In this document: positions 22,776 through 33,014 of the stretch, piece after piece
How positions within the stretch are numbered: position 1 is the stretch's first letter
Layout of the letters: every line of letters begins with the position of its first letter
NCBI GenBank assembly: GCA_905182995.1
Contig: CAJJDP010000137.1
Location: 62,001-126,000 of the forward strand
Origin: Paramecium octaurelia
Lineage: Eukaryota; Ciliophora; Oligohymenophorea; Peniculida; Parameciidae
Length of the DNA stretch: 64,000 bases
Reading direction: 5' to 3'
Notes under the pieces: generated by a model
Database searches by the model: none
What the model was told of the DNA's origin: nothing
Seen by the model: the letters and a program-made list of their open reading frames with translations, nothing else
Position numbers and translations under genes: made by a program

Positions 22776-23380
22776 ATGGGCCATGGATATTGGAGTGTTC
22801 AACCGATTGCTGAATGGATTGTTCTGAATTTATAATTCTATTCAAAGTTGATTCACAATTTGAGTAAGCTGCCTCTAATTGAAGGATATCCATAAGTTAG
22901 GCTAGATGATATGTTTGATTTTATTACCTTGCAAGCAGATGGCATTTTTAAAATCCTCTATGTTTTAACATATAAGTAATTTATCTCCCAATTCCTCAAT
23001 CAATACAATCAACACTATGATATAGACATTCTTATTGGAGGACATCTTTCTTATGATTAAACTCCAAATATTATACAAGGGCAGAGATTAGACAATGTTA
23101 GTGTATAGGCAACAAAGAGTTTCATGCATGAAATTATCAATAGCAATGTCATAAACTTTGCAATGTTTGATCAGATTCACATGTTGAAACTCCAAATATT
23201 AAATGACTGTTTCTTAGGGACAAAACACTGAATCGTCTTTGGTCAATGGGAAGTGAATATTCTTCATCAGATCCAAAAAAGAGACAAATAGCCAAAAGGC
23301 TTAAGCTTCAGAATCAAATTTATTACCAAACACAGGGTTTGATAACTTATAGAAAAAGTGACAATGAGTTATGCATATGA
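22776..23380 (+). CDS. Uncharacterised protein (MGHGYWSV)
   Basis: Codes for 189 residues after a 35-bp intron (donor GTTGAAAC, about 23187-23221). It starts MGHGYWSVQPIAEWIVLNLQ, continues with KLPLIEGYPQVRLDDMFDF and YDIDILIGGHLSYDQTPN, and ends RKSDNELCI. No domain recognised and no transmembrane segment. It is 102 bp downstream of the large crotonase-like gene on the same strand. The frame antisense to it is also free of TGA, but its composition favours the plus strand. Confidence 0.6.
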
Positions 23381-23464
23381 ATTTACTTGCTATTTTAAAT
23401 AGACTATTTAGCATTTGAACATTCAATTAGATTCCTCTGAGATTGCAATATATTAAGAATGTCA

Positions 23465-25429
23465 TCAACATGCCATGAAATTATTTATGTTAATTTGCTT
23501 AATTAACAGGCAATTTACTCATAAAATCATTAACATCCTTCTCCAAAGGTAGGTTCAAATTTGGAGTTGATTTTAATTTTTGATAAACTTGCACATTTTC
23601 ACTACTATCCTTAAAATCTTAGAAATTTCTCTTTAGTATATCTGTGATAGGTTTAACTACTCTTTCAATTCCATCCAACGTTGAAAACCAAGCTGTAGGT
23701 ATGCATTGAGGCTATAAACAAATGTTTTCGATATAGAATCGTTAATAAAGATTTTGAATTTCTTTGCTATATTTATTAACTTCAAGACTATATCTCACAG
23801 TTTCAACAATTGGAATCTTAGATAATTTGATAAATAATTATTACTGGAGTTCGTTGGTCGATTATCTTAACCACTATTTTTCTGAGAATGTCATTCAATT
23901 ATATGAACTTCAATCTATCTAAAAAAATAGGATCTAAATTTGAATGTTCCAATACATCTATTTCCACAAAGATTTTTGAAGGCCCAAATTCCAATTGCAC
24001 CCAAAACGATCTGCCTTCATACAAAAATTGAAACATATCCTATAATTATATTCTAAGAACCTTAGAAGCTGTATTAGTCTCTTATTAAATAATAATGAAT
24101 AAGTACTGATGGTGTCGATTACTTAAAGGTCAAGGTAATCTTTGAAACCAAAATTCTCAATAGTGATTGATGTGTTTCCACATGCTCCGAGTAATCCATC
24201 CTTAAATACCCAAGTTGTGAAGTCTCTTCTTCTTTATTGACTCATTTAAGTGAATAAACGCTTTGTGCAATAGGGATTTTACTCAATATGATATTGTAAA
24301 CCATCTAATAGTTTTGAGTTCTCTATATCTCGAGTGTTTTCTGTTCTCTATAATAATAATATGGTTATTAAGATACTTCAGACACAAATCTTACTTCTAA
24401 TTAAGGTCTTATCAATTGCGTATTGCTTTACATGTACATACTGACAAATGATATACTAAATTTCATTGGATTGTTTTGTTGAATGTGGATTGCTCTATCC
24501 AGCCAATACCTATAAAATCGCTTGATTTCTTAATTCTTAGGTTTGAGATGTGTGACCATCTATTGTAAGAGTTCTAGTCTTCTCTTTTCTTTTGCCAATC
24601 TTTCCAACTCTCTCTATTGCTCTGTAGCTTTCAATAACTCTTACTCCTTTAATGACAATTACTTTAATTTCTCCTTGTAATCCTATTCATCTTTATATTA
24701 TTTATCACTCTTTGCCTACCACTTTTTGATATGATAATTCATGACTTACCTGTCCAATGAAATCAAAAAGTTTTCATCTAATTTCGCTTTTTACTTTTTC
24801 AATTGATTCATCTATGTCGTATAAGTTCCAATTTGCTATGCGTACTTTAATGTCCAAGTTACTGTAAATTTATCTTCATATTCCTTATAGCAATAATGAA
24901 AACACCTCTCCACTAATGTCGGCCTCACTTATAGTAATTTTTCAATTATCAAGTATCTTTACCATTTAATAGCTTGGTTTTTATCCTTTCTATATATATA
25001 CACACCCGAGTGTCCTTTCTCAAATTCCAAAAGTAACCTCGCCATATCACCATTTTTATTAAACCACGTCTTTTAATCTGCTGCCTTGGTTTCAACATAA
25101 ACTTTTTGATACAGAGGAAATGATTTGACCGGTTTATGATCCTTGAGTTGTTAAAGAATATGCTTTTCAAATCTCACTAATCTATCCAAATAACCACCCG
25201 TTACACTGCTCTTCTTTTACATTACCAATTCCTCCTTCTTCTAATCAACACTCAAACAAAGGCTCATAATCATCTCATCTGTAATCAGTTCCTTATTTGC
25301 TATATTCTAGTATTCCTCTTTAAACTACTATCTAAATGATTTGATAAGAAGAGGCTGATAATCATTCGCGGCATCTGTCAACCACCCCAAGTCAATCTTC
25401 CTACCTTCACAAAATTATTAATTATGCAT
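23465..25429 (-). CDS. Large uncharacterised protein with coiled-coil centre
   Basis: Reads 608 residues after five introns (22, 25, 26, 28 and 37 bp), whose total makes the length divisible by three. N-terminal part: MHNQQFCEGRKIDLGWLTD, then EYEDKFTVTWTLKYAQQIG. Residues about 225-290 are a charged coiled coil (ELLKATEQQRELERLAKEKR). The C-terminal half is globular, with segments such as YEGRSFWVQLEFGPSKIFVE, RLKFIQLNDILRKIVVKIID and CIPTAWFSTLDGIERVVKP. I do not recognise a family. The final 37-bp intron and the stop at 23465-23467 are the least certain part. Without it the frame runs open into the neighbouring gene. Confidence 0.6.
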
Positions 25430-26237
25430 TAGAATAATATAAATATTGTTTAATCAATGTAAATACGCGGGTGTTAACCATAAAATTCACAAAGACAAAC
25501 TTAACATGAAAAATGTATTTTAACCAACCTATCATCAATAGAATAATTTTCAAATTAACTAATGACAATTATTAGATCCACAAAATATCTTTTATCATTT
25601 AGAAAAAGCATATAAGCAGTCCACTAAATCTTAATATTTAAAGTCAGAGCCTTTATTTAATATTTCGAGTTTATTAAATAGAGTATACTGTCATAATTTA
25701 TTCTAATCCAAATTATCTCAATATCTACTACTCCCTTATAAATTAAATTATTTATGAAATAACACTTTTCAAAAATAAATTAATTTTAGATTAATTAAAT
25801 ATAGGAATAACCACATTTACTAAATTAATTAGGGTGAAAGCATAGATTTTTCTAGTTTTATAATAATGCTATAACTCATCCAATAGATTGTTATTAGTTT
25901 TATTACAATTTGAATTTTAATAATATACAATTATTTAATACATAGTATAAACTAATCCTCTACCAAGAAATTAGTAAAAATTCAAAAGGATATAGCTAAA
26001 ATACGCTTTCTAAATAATTTCAAGTCCAGACTTCAAAAATAACTCAGATATATAATTATTATAACAGAAGAATTTTAATGATTTTTACAATCAATACTGA
26101 AATGAAATATTTTGTTATGGTTCTTTAAGTTATTAATTTTGATTTGGAGTGTTTAGTTTTAGCGCAGTTTTGATTAGTTCTTCCAAATATTTTGAAGCTG
26201 ATCTAATGCTTTAAAACTTCTAAAAGTATTGATATTC
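25430..26237. other. Intergenic, no gene supported
   Basis: About 800 bp of very AT-rich sequence. A plus-strand reading shows nothing. On the minus strand a frame reading FTNENINTFRSFKALDQLQN (around 26170) is open, but it overlaps the better-supported small gene at 26238-26483 in another frame. Confidence 0.4.
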
Positions 26238-26483
26238 TCATTTGTAAAAATTAAAATCATATGGATTGTGTCCTTTAAAATATCTTATATCACAATTTAT
26301 TCCACTTCTGAATAATTTTGATTTCGGCGTCTTTATGAGTAAGTTATTTTTTTTTGTTCTAATTTTTATTGAATCCGGATAGATTTATTGTTTGAAGCTT
26401 CTGTAATGGAAATTTATAGGATAAAAGATATATAAATTATGTAAAACTATCAAACTAATTTATAAATCCATAATAACAATCAT
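26238..26483 (-). CDS. Small ORF or 3' exon, hypothetical
   Basis: An 81-residue frame. Its second half reads like genuine protein (DSIKIRTKKNNLLIKTPKSK, FRSGINCDIRYFKGHNPYDF) while the first 25 residues are hydrophobic and may be non-coding. It could be the last exon of the gene at 26536-26987, or a separate small gene. No family recognised. Confidence 0.35.
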
Positions 26484-26535
26484 TCTTAAACAAGATATTT
26501 ATTTTAATTAGTTTAATGCTACTAGCTAATCAATT

Positions 26536-26987
26536 TCAATATAGAATTAGTAAACTAAATTAAATTTTAATTAGAAAGAACGATAAATATCGATACTTTC
26601 TTAGTGTAGAATAACTCTTTATAAATGTTGAGCATCTCCTTTTTAGAAATAGCAATTATGCGGTTATCTTTTGGTTCGAAAATTTGTTATCTAATTTTTC
26701 TTCATAATCCAGAATATCTGAATGTCTATAAAGGTTTTGATATGTTGGAGATTGTAATGATAACTACATCTCCAATTTTTATCCCTAAATATTAAATTTC
26801 AGTTTTAATTGACTCATCAACACATCCTTCCTCCTTCATAAATAACTATGAGTGTACCTCTTCTCAATGTCAGTTGCGAAGAGTATGGAAAGATGATCAA
26901 TTGCAAATGAAAAGAAGTCTAATGGAGAAGGAATTAAGTTATTTTGAATGATTTCCTTAAAATGCTATCTCTAAGAGTAGAATCCAT
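26536..26987 (-). CDS. Hypothetical protein, frame change near start
   Basis: The convincing part reads NNLIPSPLDFFSFAIDHLSI, crosses a canonical 24-bp intron (GTACACTCATAG...GAAG, near 26860) and continues RKDVLMSQLKLKFNIQGQKL, LQSPTYQNLYRHSDILDYEE, KITAQLLFLKRRCSTF. No ATG lies in this frame upstream of the intron. The ATG at 26987 (MDSTLRDSI) joins it only if one base is added in the run of four T (coding strand) near 26966. Either the start lies elsewhere or the run is miscounted. It lies 100 bp downstream of the trichocyst gene on the same strand. Confidence 0.4.
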
Positions 26988-27087
26988 AATTAACAACCAA
27001 GTCTGTATAATTTTGATAAGATATAGAGGTAGAGGATTTAAGTTGTCATATGTTATCCAATTATTTATTGATGTATTGATAATCAAA

Positions 27088-28271
27088 TCAATTTCTGCTG
27101 GCAATGAATTGAGCAGTGGTGGATAACTTCTCGCTGATGTGCTCTTAGAGTCTGTCAACAATTTCTTATTAGGCAGTTCTAATAAACTAGAATGATGGGA
27201 TACCTTTCAGCGGTTTAGGTTTCATAGATTTCTGATTAGACTGCATACCATGCTTATTGTCCAGCAAGTCTCTCTTCACTGTTTTCCAATTCAAGAGTGT
27301 GGAATTCGATCCATGATTAAGCATCTTCAATGGTGTCCTTTTATTCTTAGATTTAGACTTCCAATTAAGCTTTTCTTTCAACCAATCTGGTGTGTTCATT
27401 AGCCAAATGGACAGAGAATTCAGCCCAGTGAGCAGCTTATCTTTCCTCGACGTCCTTGAATATTAAATTGAATGAATACAGTCTTGGCAGCTTTTTCTTA
27501 GACTAATTATTATCTGATTTCGCTTAAGAGTTAAGCAATCTTTGTCAATGCCTTTTAGTTAACTCCGTGGGTTGCCAATTCAGTAAGAGCAGTGATGACT
27601 GGCTATGTAATGTAGGTTAGTCAATCATACTTGTAATAAGGCAGTGTGGGATGTGTTGTCTGAAAGTTTCTTGTGGAGTGTATCGTATTTGCTCTTCAAT
27701 TAAGCAAATGAGGCTCCAAGGCTCAAATGTTGGATCAATTTAGCGGCTTCATCAATAGCATCAATCACATCATCGATAGCAGCAACTTTTGATACAAATG
27801 TTTCGTGTTATTAGTTTCTTGTGGCTTCTTCTCTTGCATAAGTAGCTTCGTTGTTGGCAATATCTGAAATTGTGACTCTGATATCTTCTTCAGATACAGC
27901 AAGTGCTTCGATTGTGTCATCTCTCAATTAGGTATTTGAGGCAATTTGGTTTTGGTGATACAAAATTTCCTTTTCCAAATCTTCAACGATCTAAAGATTA
28001 ATTAAATAGAATCAACTCTGTTGTTTGTTGTGGTGTCAAGTTCAAAAGCGTGATCATGGTCGTTCTAGTCTTAGACGAGTCCTGCTCCAACACCATTCAA
28101 TAACATATTAACTTCATTGGCTGGGGTTGAGGCTTAAAGATGGGCTTTTATGGCACTCAATACAACATGGCCGAATGGGTCAGAGTTGATTTAAGCCAAA
28201 GTTGTGTGGGTGTCAACGAACTTGGCAGCGGTCACAGCAAGAACCAAAGCTAAGAGAGCTATTTTTTACAT
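27088..28271 (-). CDS. Trichocyst matrix protein precursor
   Basis: Secretory protein of the crystalline trichocyst core, 359 residues after introns of 26, 28, 25 and 25 bp. It opens with a signal peptide (MQKIALLALVLAVTAAKFVD) and then repeats helical, acidic, Gln/Ala-rich modules typical of TMPs: DDTIEALAVSEEDIRVTISD, DDVIDAIDEAAKLIQHL and HWAEFSVHLANEHTRLVERK, ending SEKLSTTAQFIASRN. TMPs are cleaved and assemble in the secretory granule, then expand on calcium during exocytosis. TMP genes form a large multigene family. Two further members lie in this window (35339 and 54621). Codon use is C-rich at third positions (GCC, ATC, AAC), unlike its neighbours, as expected for a highly expressed gene. 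Confidence 0.9.
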
Positions 28272-28354
28272 TTTTAATATTAATTTAAAAACGGATCGAG
28301 CTCTTCATTTATACTCATTTTAAACTATATTATTATATAATTAATTATTTCTCC

Positions 28355-28437
28355 ACCTCCCCTGCATCTCTCTCCAACTTACTCTCCTCCACTTTCAACC
28401 CTCCTCTTCTTACTCTCTTCCATCTCTACTCTCTTTT
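28355..28437. promoter_or_regulatory. Pyrimidine-rich tract upstream of trichocyst gene
   Basis: About 80 bases are almost all C and T on the plus strand (repeats of CTCTCC, CTCCAC and CTCTTC), a strong contrast to the AT-rich surroundings. It starts 84 bp upstream of the ATG of the minus-strand trichocyst matrix gene and ends before the stop of the PPPDYRG gene. It could be a promoter element or 5' leader of the trichocyst gene, or a remnant of coding repeat. Only the composition is seen directly. Confidence 0.4.
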
Positions 28438-28529
28438 TATTATTATTTTATCAATTTAATAATTCTACCTAATTAACTCTTCATAATCATGATTAAACAA
28501 AGTATAACATATAGATTTTAATATAATAT

Positions 28530-29786
28530 TCAAGCTTGCTTAATTCTTTGTTATGGTGAACTAAACTCATTGTATCCGTGATCTCTTCTTTGTGCTTATG
28601 GTGACAAAGGTCGTCTTGGTTCAAAGTCTCTTCCACCAGGTCCTCCCCTGTAAACTTAATCTCCTCCTCTCTGATACTGAGGAGGATACTCTCCTCTATA
28701 AAACTCATTCGAAGGAGCTCCTCTTTGAGGATATCCAGGCGCCCTTCTATAATCACCAGGAGGTGGCAATCCTCTTAATTCTTAAGGTGGCAATCCCCTT
28801 GGATCCATTCCTCTGCCATATTCAGGAGGAGGCCCCCTATAATTTGGAGGAGGCATTCCTCTATAGTCAGGTGGAGGCGGAGGTGGCATTCCTCTATAAT
28901 CAGGAGGTGGAGGAGGCATTCCTCTATAATCAGGAGGTGGCATCCCTCTATAATCAGGAGGAGGAGGTTTTCTATAATCAGGTGGTGGTCCACCTCTGAA
29001 ATCAGGAGGAGGAGGCAATCCTCTATAATCAGGTGGTGGTCCTCCTCGAAAATCTTGAGGAGGAGGCAATCCTCTATAATCTGGACCTCTAGATGCAACA
29101 TCTCGACTGTAATCGCCGCGATAACCAATTGGTTCTGGCATTCCTCTTCTGTACTCTCCTCCTTAATAACTTTAAGGTGGCACTCTTCTATATTCTGGTG
29201 GAGGTAGTCCTCTCAACTCAGGAGGAACATCACGGAAATCAGGTGGAGGCAATCCTCGATAATCAGGAGGAGGACCTCTAAAATCTTGAGGTGGTCCAGC
29301 CCTTCTTGGGTCATATGCTCTTGCAGGTCCTCTCAAACCTTAAGGGGATGGTTCTCCATATGGTTGTTACCTTGGTCCATAAGGGCTACCATAAGGAGCT
29401 GATATTGGTCTATAATAGCGATCATCACCATAGGCTGGGTCATAGGGAGCATTATTGAATCTGTCAGGAGGTGGAGGAGGGAATTACGGATTGAAACCAG
29501 GAGGTGGTCGTTCAAATCCTCTGGGCAAGTTACCATATGGAGGTTATGGTCTGTCTTAAGGGTGATCTTGGGGTCTTTGTGGAAGAGGGCCTCTATCTGG
29601 ACCTTGTTCCTAATATGGAGGCCTTTGTTGAGGAGGGGGACGTTCTTGAGGATGTCCATGATAATCATCAACTCTGCGAGGATCTTCAGGTAATTTTTGA
29701 AGATATTGAGGGTTTTAACCTGGAGGCCTTTAATGACGAGTAGGCTGCCTATCATTTTCAGCAGGTCTAGATGGAGTGTAATACAT
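28530..29786 (-). CDS. PPPDYRG-repeat low-complexity protein
   Basis: Intronless, 418 residues. The N-terminal half is rich in Pro, Arg, Gln, Asp and Tyr (MYYTPSRPAENDRQPTRHQ, then FERPPPGFNPQFPPPPPDRF). From about residue 185 there are some 20 copies of a unit around PPPDYRGMPP / PPPDFRGGPP, with Pro runs of three to six. The C-terminal part switches to RG/RGG-type sequence (VYRGGPGGRDFEPRRP). Such Arg-Gly-Tyr-Pro sequences are typical of intrinsically disordered RNA-binding or condensate-forming proteins. No folded domain is seen. The near-perfect DNA repeats keep all six frames open, and only this frame gives a start, a stop and a uniform protein. Confidence 0.85.
28780..29300 (-). repeat. 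Coding tandem repeat, 24-36 bp units
   Basis: Imperfect tandem array within the PPPDYRG gene. The plus-strand consensus contains CCTCTATAATCAGGAGGTGG with variable numbers of extra GGAGGT triplets. Units vary in length because the Pro runs expand and contract by codons. Such arrays change copy number readily, so the assembled length may differ between strains. Confidence 0.85.
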
Positions 29787-30429
29787 TTATTTAAATTATA
29801 TATATATTGTAATCAGTTAGTATTTAATTCTTAAATTATTGTATATAATTTAATAATTGTTTATAAAGTCCATTATATTAAACTAATAGGATTGATTAAG
29901 CCGATATCCGCCAAACCAAAAGCTACTATTAAACAATAAAAGAAAGGATGGTCAAAATATTATACATTTCTGTATAACAGACACATCTAATAACAATTTA
30001 TTAGATAAAAGTATTAAAATATGATAAACAAGTAATTTCAGTCAAAAGGAAAATATTGTTAGTTACAAAAAATTATTTTTTATATCTATTAATTTAAATA
30101 ATATTAGAAAAATGATATTTATTAGTTTTATATTTCTTATTTAAAGTTGTTTTAGGATAGAAAAGGATTTCTTTAATACTAATTTATATCTAACTAATAA
30201 AGTGTATATAGAATATTCGAAGAGTGACATACATTTTGGAGAAAGTCTTTTTATGATTACGAACCCATTATACCAAATGTTAATATAGTAAAGGGTTTTT
30301 ATTTATTAGATTAAAATGGCTTAAATTTCGAACATATTTTACAATTAATCCTCATGATCATCACTAATATTCTTGATTCTTTTATTCAAATTTAAAAAAT
30401 AATGATAGTATTGAATAGCTTGCAATTGG
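29787..30429. other. Intergenic, nothing supported
   Basis: About 640 bp of AT-rich sequence upstream of both the minus-strand PPPDYRG gene and the plus-strand gene at 30430. It presumably holds both promoters. A short coding-like stretch near 30370 (SFYSNLKNNDSIEQLAIGC, plus strand) lacks a start and is followed by TGA. Confidence 0.45.
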
Positions 30430-31028
30430 ATGCCGAAGAGTAAAACTGAAGAGGTTGAATTAATTATGACAACTATCACTGCTTATGGTAACTTATAGCA
30501 AACTGAATCTATTAATTAAATCAATTTTTAAAGAACAAACTGGAAGAACCCATTTTGATGTTAGGATCATTAAACTCTACATCTCCTGAATATGCTTTAA
30601 TCAAAAGCGAATAAGATCAAAATGCTACAAGCCTTACATTTAAAAATGGAAATATTATTTTGTATCCAATAAATACCAAAACAGTAAAATCCTATTATAA
30701 GGGACATAGAAATGACAGTCTAAGTGAAGTTTCTATTATAGTTTTTATTCCTTATTTCATTTGCCATTAATTGAAAACTTCTTCACTCCAACTCCTATAA
30801 AATAGATTGCATTCAGATGTTGAAGTGAAAAAGATAAAGCTTCAGTATTTTTTGATGGTGATGAGAAATGCAATTAGATGTGATCATACAGATCGAAAAT
30901 TAAACTCAAATTTTCTAATTGGCTTAATTTAGATATTTGCAATTTCTAAATTGTGGTTATCAAATATCTTATATATATATAGAATGCATGAGTGGTCAAG
31001 ATCTCTTTATCAAATTAAATATTCGTGA
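30430..31028 (+). CDS. Uncharacterised protein, start unresolved
   Basis: From the ATG at 30559 an uninterrupted frame reads MLGSLNSTSPEYALIKSEQD, NATSLTFKNGNIILYPINTK and on to RCDHTDRKLNSNFLIGLIQI, ending at the TGA at 31026. Upstream, 30430-30540 is coding-like in another frame (MPKSKTEEVELIMTTITAYG). It would join with a one-base change in the T5 run near 30530. One or two 18-bp stretches (GTAAAATCC...AAG) may be short introns that keep the frame. Product unknown. Confidence 0.45.
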
Positions 31029-31048
31029 TATGATTATTAGCATTGGCT

Positions 31049-32201
31049 ATGCGAAGATAAGTCCAATAATCATTATTGATTAATCCCTTAGTAAGATAAC
31101 TATTAAAAGGGGATTGGAGTGCCTTGTTCCATGTTATTCAAGTCCATAATCAATTTAGATTATGCCTGTAATTTGAGTGCAACAATTAAAAATATTATTA
31201 TTTATATGTACAAATATAATTGACTGGATATTGTAATGCATGTTTGAATGCGACAAATACTATATTAATTATTAATATAATTAATTTGATGCCTCAATTA
31301 TTTATTGCTATAGAAATATTGGTTTTGGGAGGCCTTTCAATAATTGGATGCTCTTTTGTAATATATTGTTATTTGAAATTTAATGAATTGAGAACGGATC
31401 AACTAAAGATAGTTATACACATCATAATATTCGACCTAATACAATAGATTTTATTATTTTCATCAGCAGTAGCATTTCTGGTGATAGACAACTCTGAGGT
31501 TAAATTGAGTGATTATCTAACAATTTGCTATTGCTAAGCCACATTACTTTAATATTCTTTGCTGGCAAGCACAGCATGGACAACTTTAATTGCAAACAAT
31601 CTTTACAGAACAGTTAAATATGGCGATCGAACATATCGAAAGATGGTATATTGGACGATAGGATTTTTATTTCCTTTAATAATGTCATTATTGTAAATAA
31701 CTATAATATGAAGTGATGAAGACCGTTTGCCTTCGATGCTTATGGAGTTTCAGCTGCATTTCCAATGAGCATGTGCTCATTTAATTCAAATAAGCCTAAA
31801 ATAAAATATTTTATTTTATTTTTCTAGGATGTACCTATTTGGTCAACATTTATTTATAATGCAATTATATTTACTCTGGTGATAAAGGAACTTTATGATC
31901 ATCTGGGGAGTAAATGCTTGGCAGAAAATAAACAGATATTTTTATTATTTCTGTATCCATTCTTGGTGGCTGTGTGTTGGGGGATGGTAAGAATGAAAGT
32001 TAAATAGAATAGCCAGCAATGATAAATCAATTTAAAGTAGATGCGACAGTTTGGCCCATAATTTCCTTTGGTTTTGGGAGTTTGATAGGTTTGTTGGATT
32101 CGTATCTGTATTGTTATTTAAGTTTGGTAAGGAGTGTCAGATGGGTTGGGTTCAGTTTGGAATTGAAGAAGGAGACAATCGAGATGTCGCCTTTAAGTTG
32201 A
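31049..32201 (+). CDS. Seven-transmembrane GPCR, cAMP-receptor-like
   Basis: Codes for 365 residues after introns of 29 and 26 bp. The N-terminal region contains several Cys and a possible glycosylation site (YCNACLNATN). Seven hydrophobic helices follow: FIAIEILVLGGLSIIGCSF, VIHIIIFDLIQQILLFSSAV, QYSLLASTAWTTLIANN, MVYWTIGFLFPLIMSLL, VPIWSTFIYNAIIFTLVI, FLLFLYPFLVAVCWGM and VWPIISFGFGSLIGLLDSYL. The helix-3 stretch ending in LIANNLYRTV and the last helix, with a Pro and a Gly-rich kink, resemble Dictyostelium cAMP-receptor-like (class E) receptors. The C-terminus is short, with a Ser/Glu tail. The ATG at 31049 is the first in frame after an upstream TGA, and the true start could lie in another exon. 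GPCRs are scarce in ciliates, so this is notable. Confidence 0.75.
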
Positions 32202-32265
32202 ATATGTTTTAAATGATATGGTGAATAGTAAATAATAATAATAATATAATAAATATTCAAATCCA

Positions 32266-32892
32266 ATGCAGTAAGTGACTCCTGCATATGTCAGAAATCT
32301 GAATGGAATCACACAAGAGTATTTGATAGATTTACAATAGTTTTCTGTGTCCAGTAAGTGCTAACACTTACAATATTCAATTCTTGAAATTTAGAATAAG
32401 AGACATGGATTCTGGACAAACACTATTCGAAGTGGAGCGAGATCAAGACGAAGAGTCTATAGGTAGATTGTTTGTTCATATACCTTAGAAAATCTACCTC
32501 CAGAATATCAAGATGAGGCTAGACGCATTAAATATCATTTCGGACCTTAATTCTTTGAATTGAAGACTGTTGGTGCTTAATTGACATTCTCAGTGGGCAA
32601 CAAGCCTGTCAAAAACTTTACAATTATTGAGAGACATTATTTCAAGGATCATTTATTGAGAAGCTATGAATTTCAATTTCCCTTTTGCATTCCCAACTCA
32701 ACAAACACTTGGGAACACATCTACACTATTCCAGAGATAGATGAAGCAATGGTAAGCATTTACTATTATGAATAATAGAGATAAGAAATGATTAACAATC
32801 CATTCTAGACAAAATCAGACAGTTTTTATTTTGTGGGAGAGCAGCTCGTGATGCATAATAAGGCAGAATACGACTATTCACCTTTTGATTGA
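32266..32892 (+). CDS. UNC119: UNC119 lipid-binding cargo chaperone
   Basis: PDE6D/UNC119/RhoGDI beta-sandwich protein that carries N-myristoylated cargo, classically into cilia. It has 192 residues after introns of 22 and 26 bp. Landmarks: QDFLCPVSANTYNIQFLKF, RIRDMDSGQTLFEV, IKYHFGPQFFELKTVGAQL, FSVGNKPVKNFTIIERHYF, FQFPFCIPNSTNTWEHIY, and the near-terminal SDSFYFVGEQLVMHNKAEYD. The first intron (GTATTTGATAGATTTACAATAG) is required to join TQ to DFLC and was chosen for its match to the family. The N-terminal disordered extension of animal UNC119 is absent. Possible clients include the MGMC kinase at 3335-4501. Confidence 0.93.
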
Positions 32893-33014
32893 TATATTAA
32901 GAAATCTATAAACATATCATAATTTGGATTTCATTATGTATTCTTGACTAGTTGAGGTATCTATTCAACCCAAAATTCAAATCTTATGATATCTTCTTCC
33001 CTTCCAAGTCAATT

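Noticed and set aside
26934-27161. Minus-strand 75-codon frame starting inside the trichocyst gene
   Set aside because: Its first half overlaps the end of the trichocyst gene in another frame. The second half is off-frame to the better-supported protein that crosses the canonical intron near 26860.
28592-29743. Several long frames on both strands across the PPPDYRG array
   Set aside because: They are shadows of the repeat. Only the minus-strand frame with ATG at 29786 and TGA at 28530 gives a uniform, complete protein.
31220-31447. Short frame starting with TTG as an independent membrane protein
   Set aside because: It is part of the longer GPCR frame that continues both upstream to 31049 and, through two introns, to 32201. 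TTG starts are not expected here.
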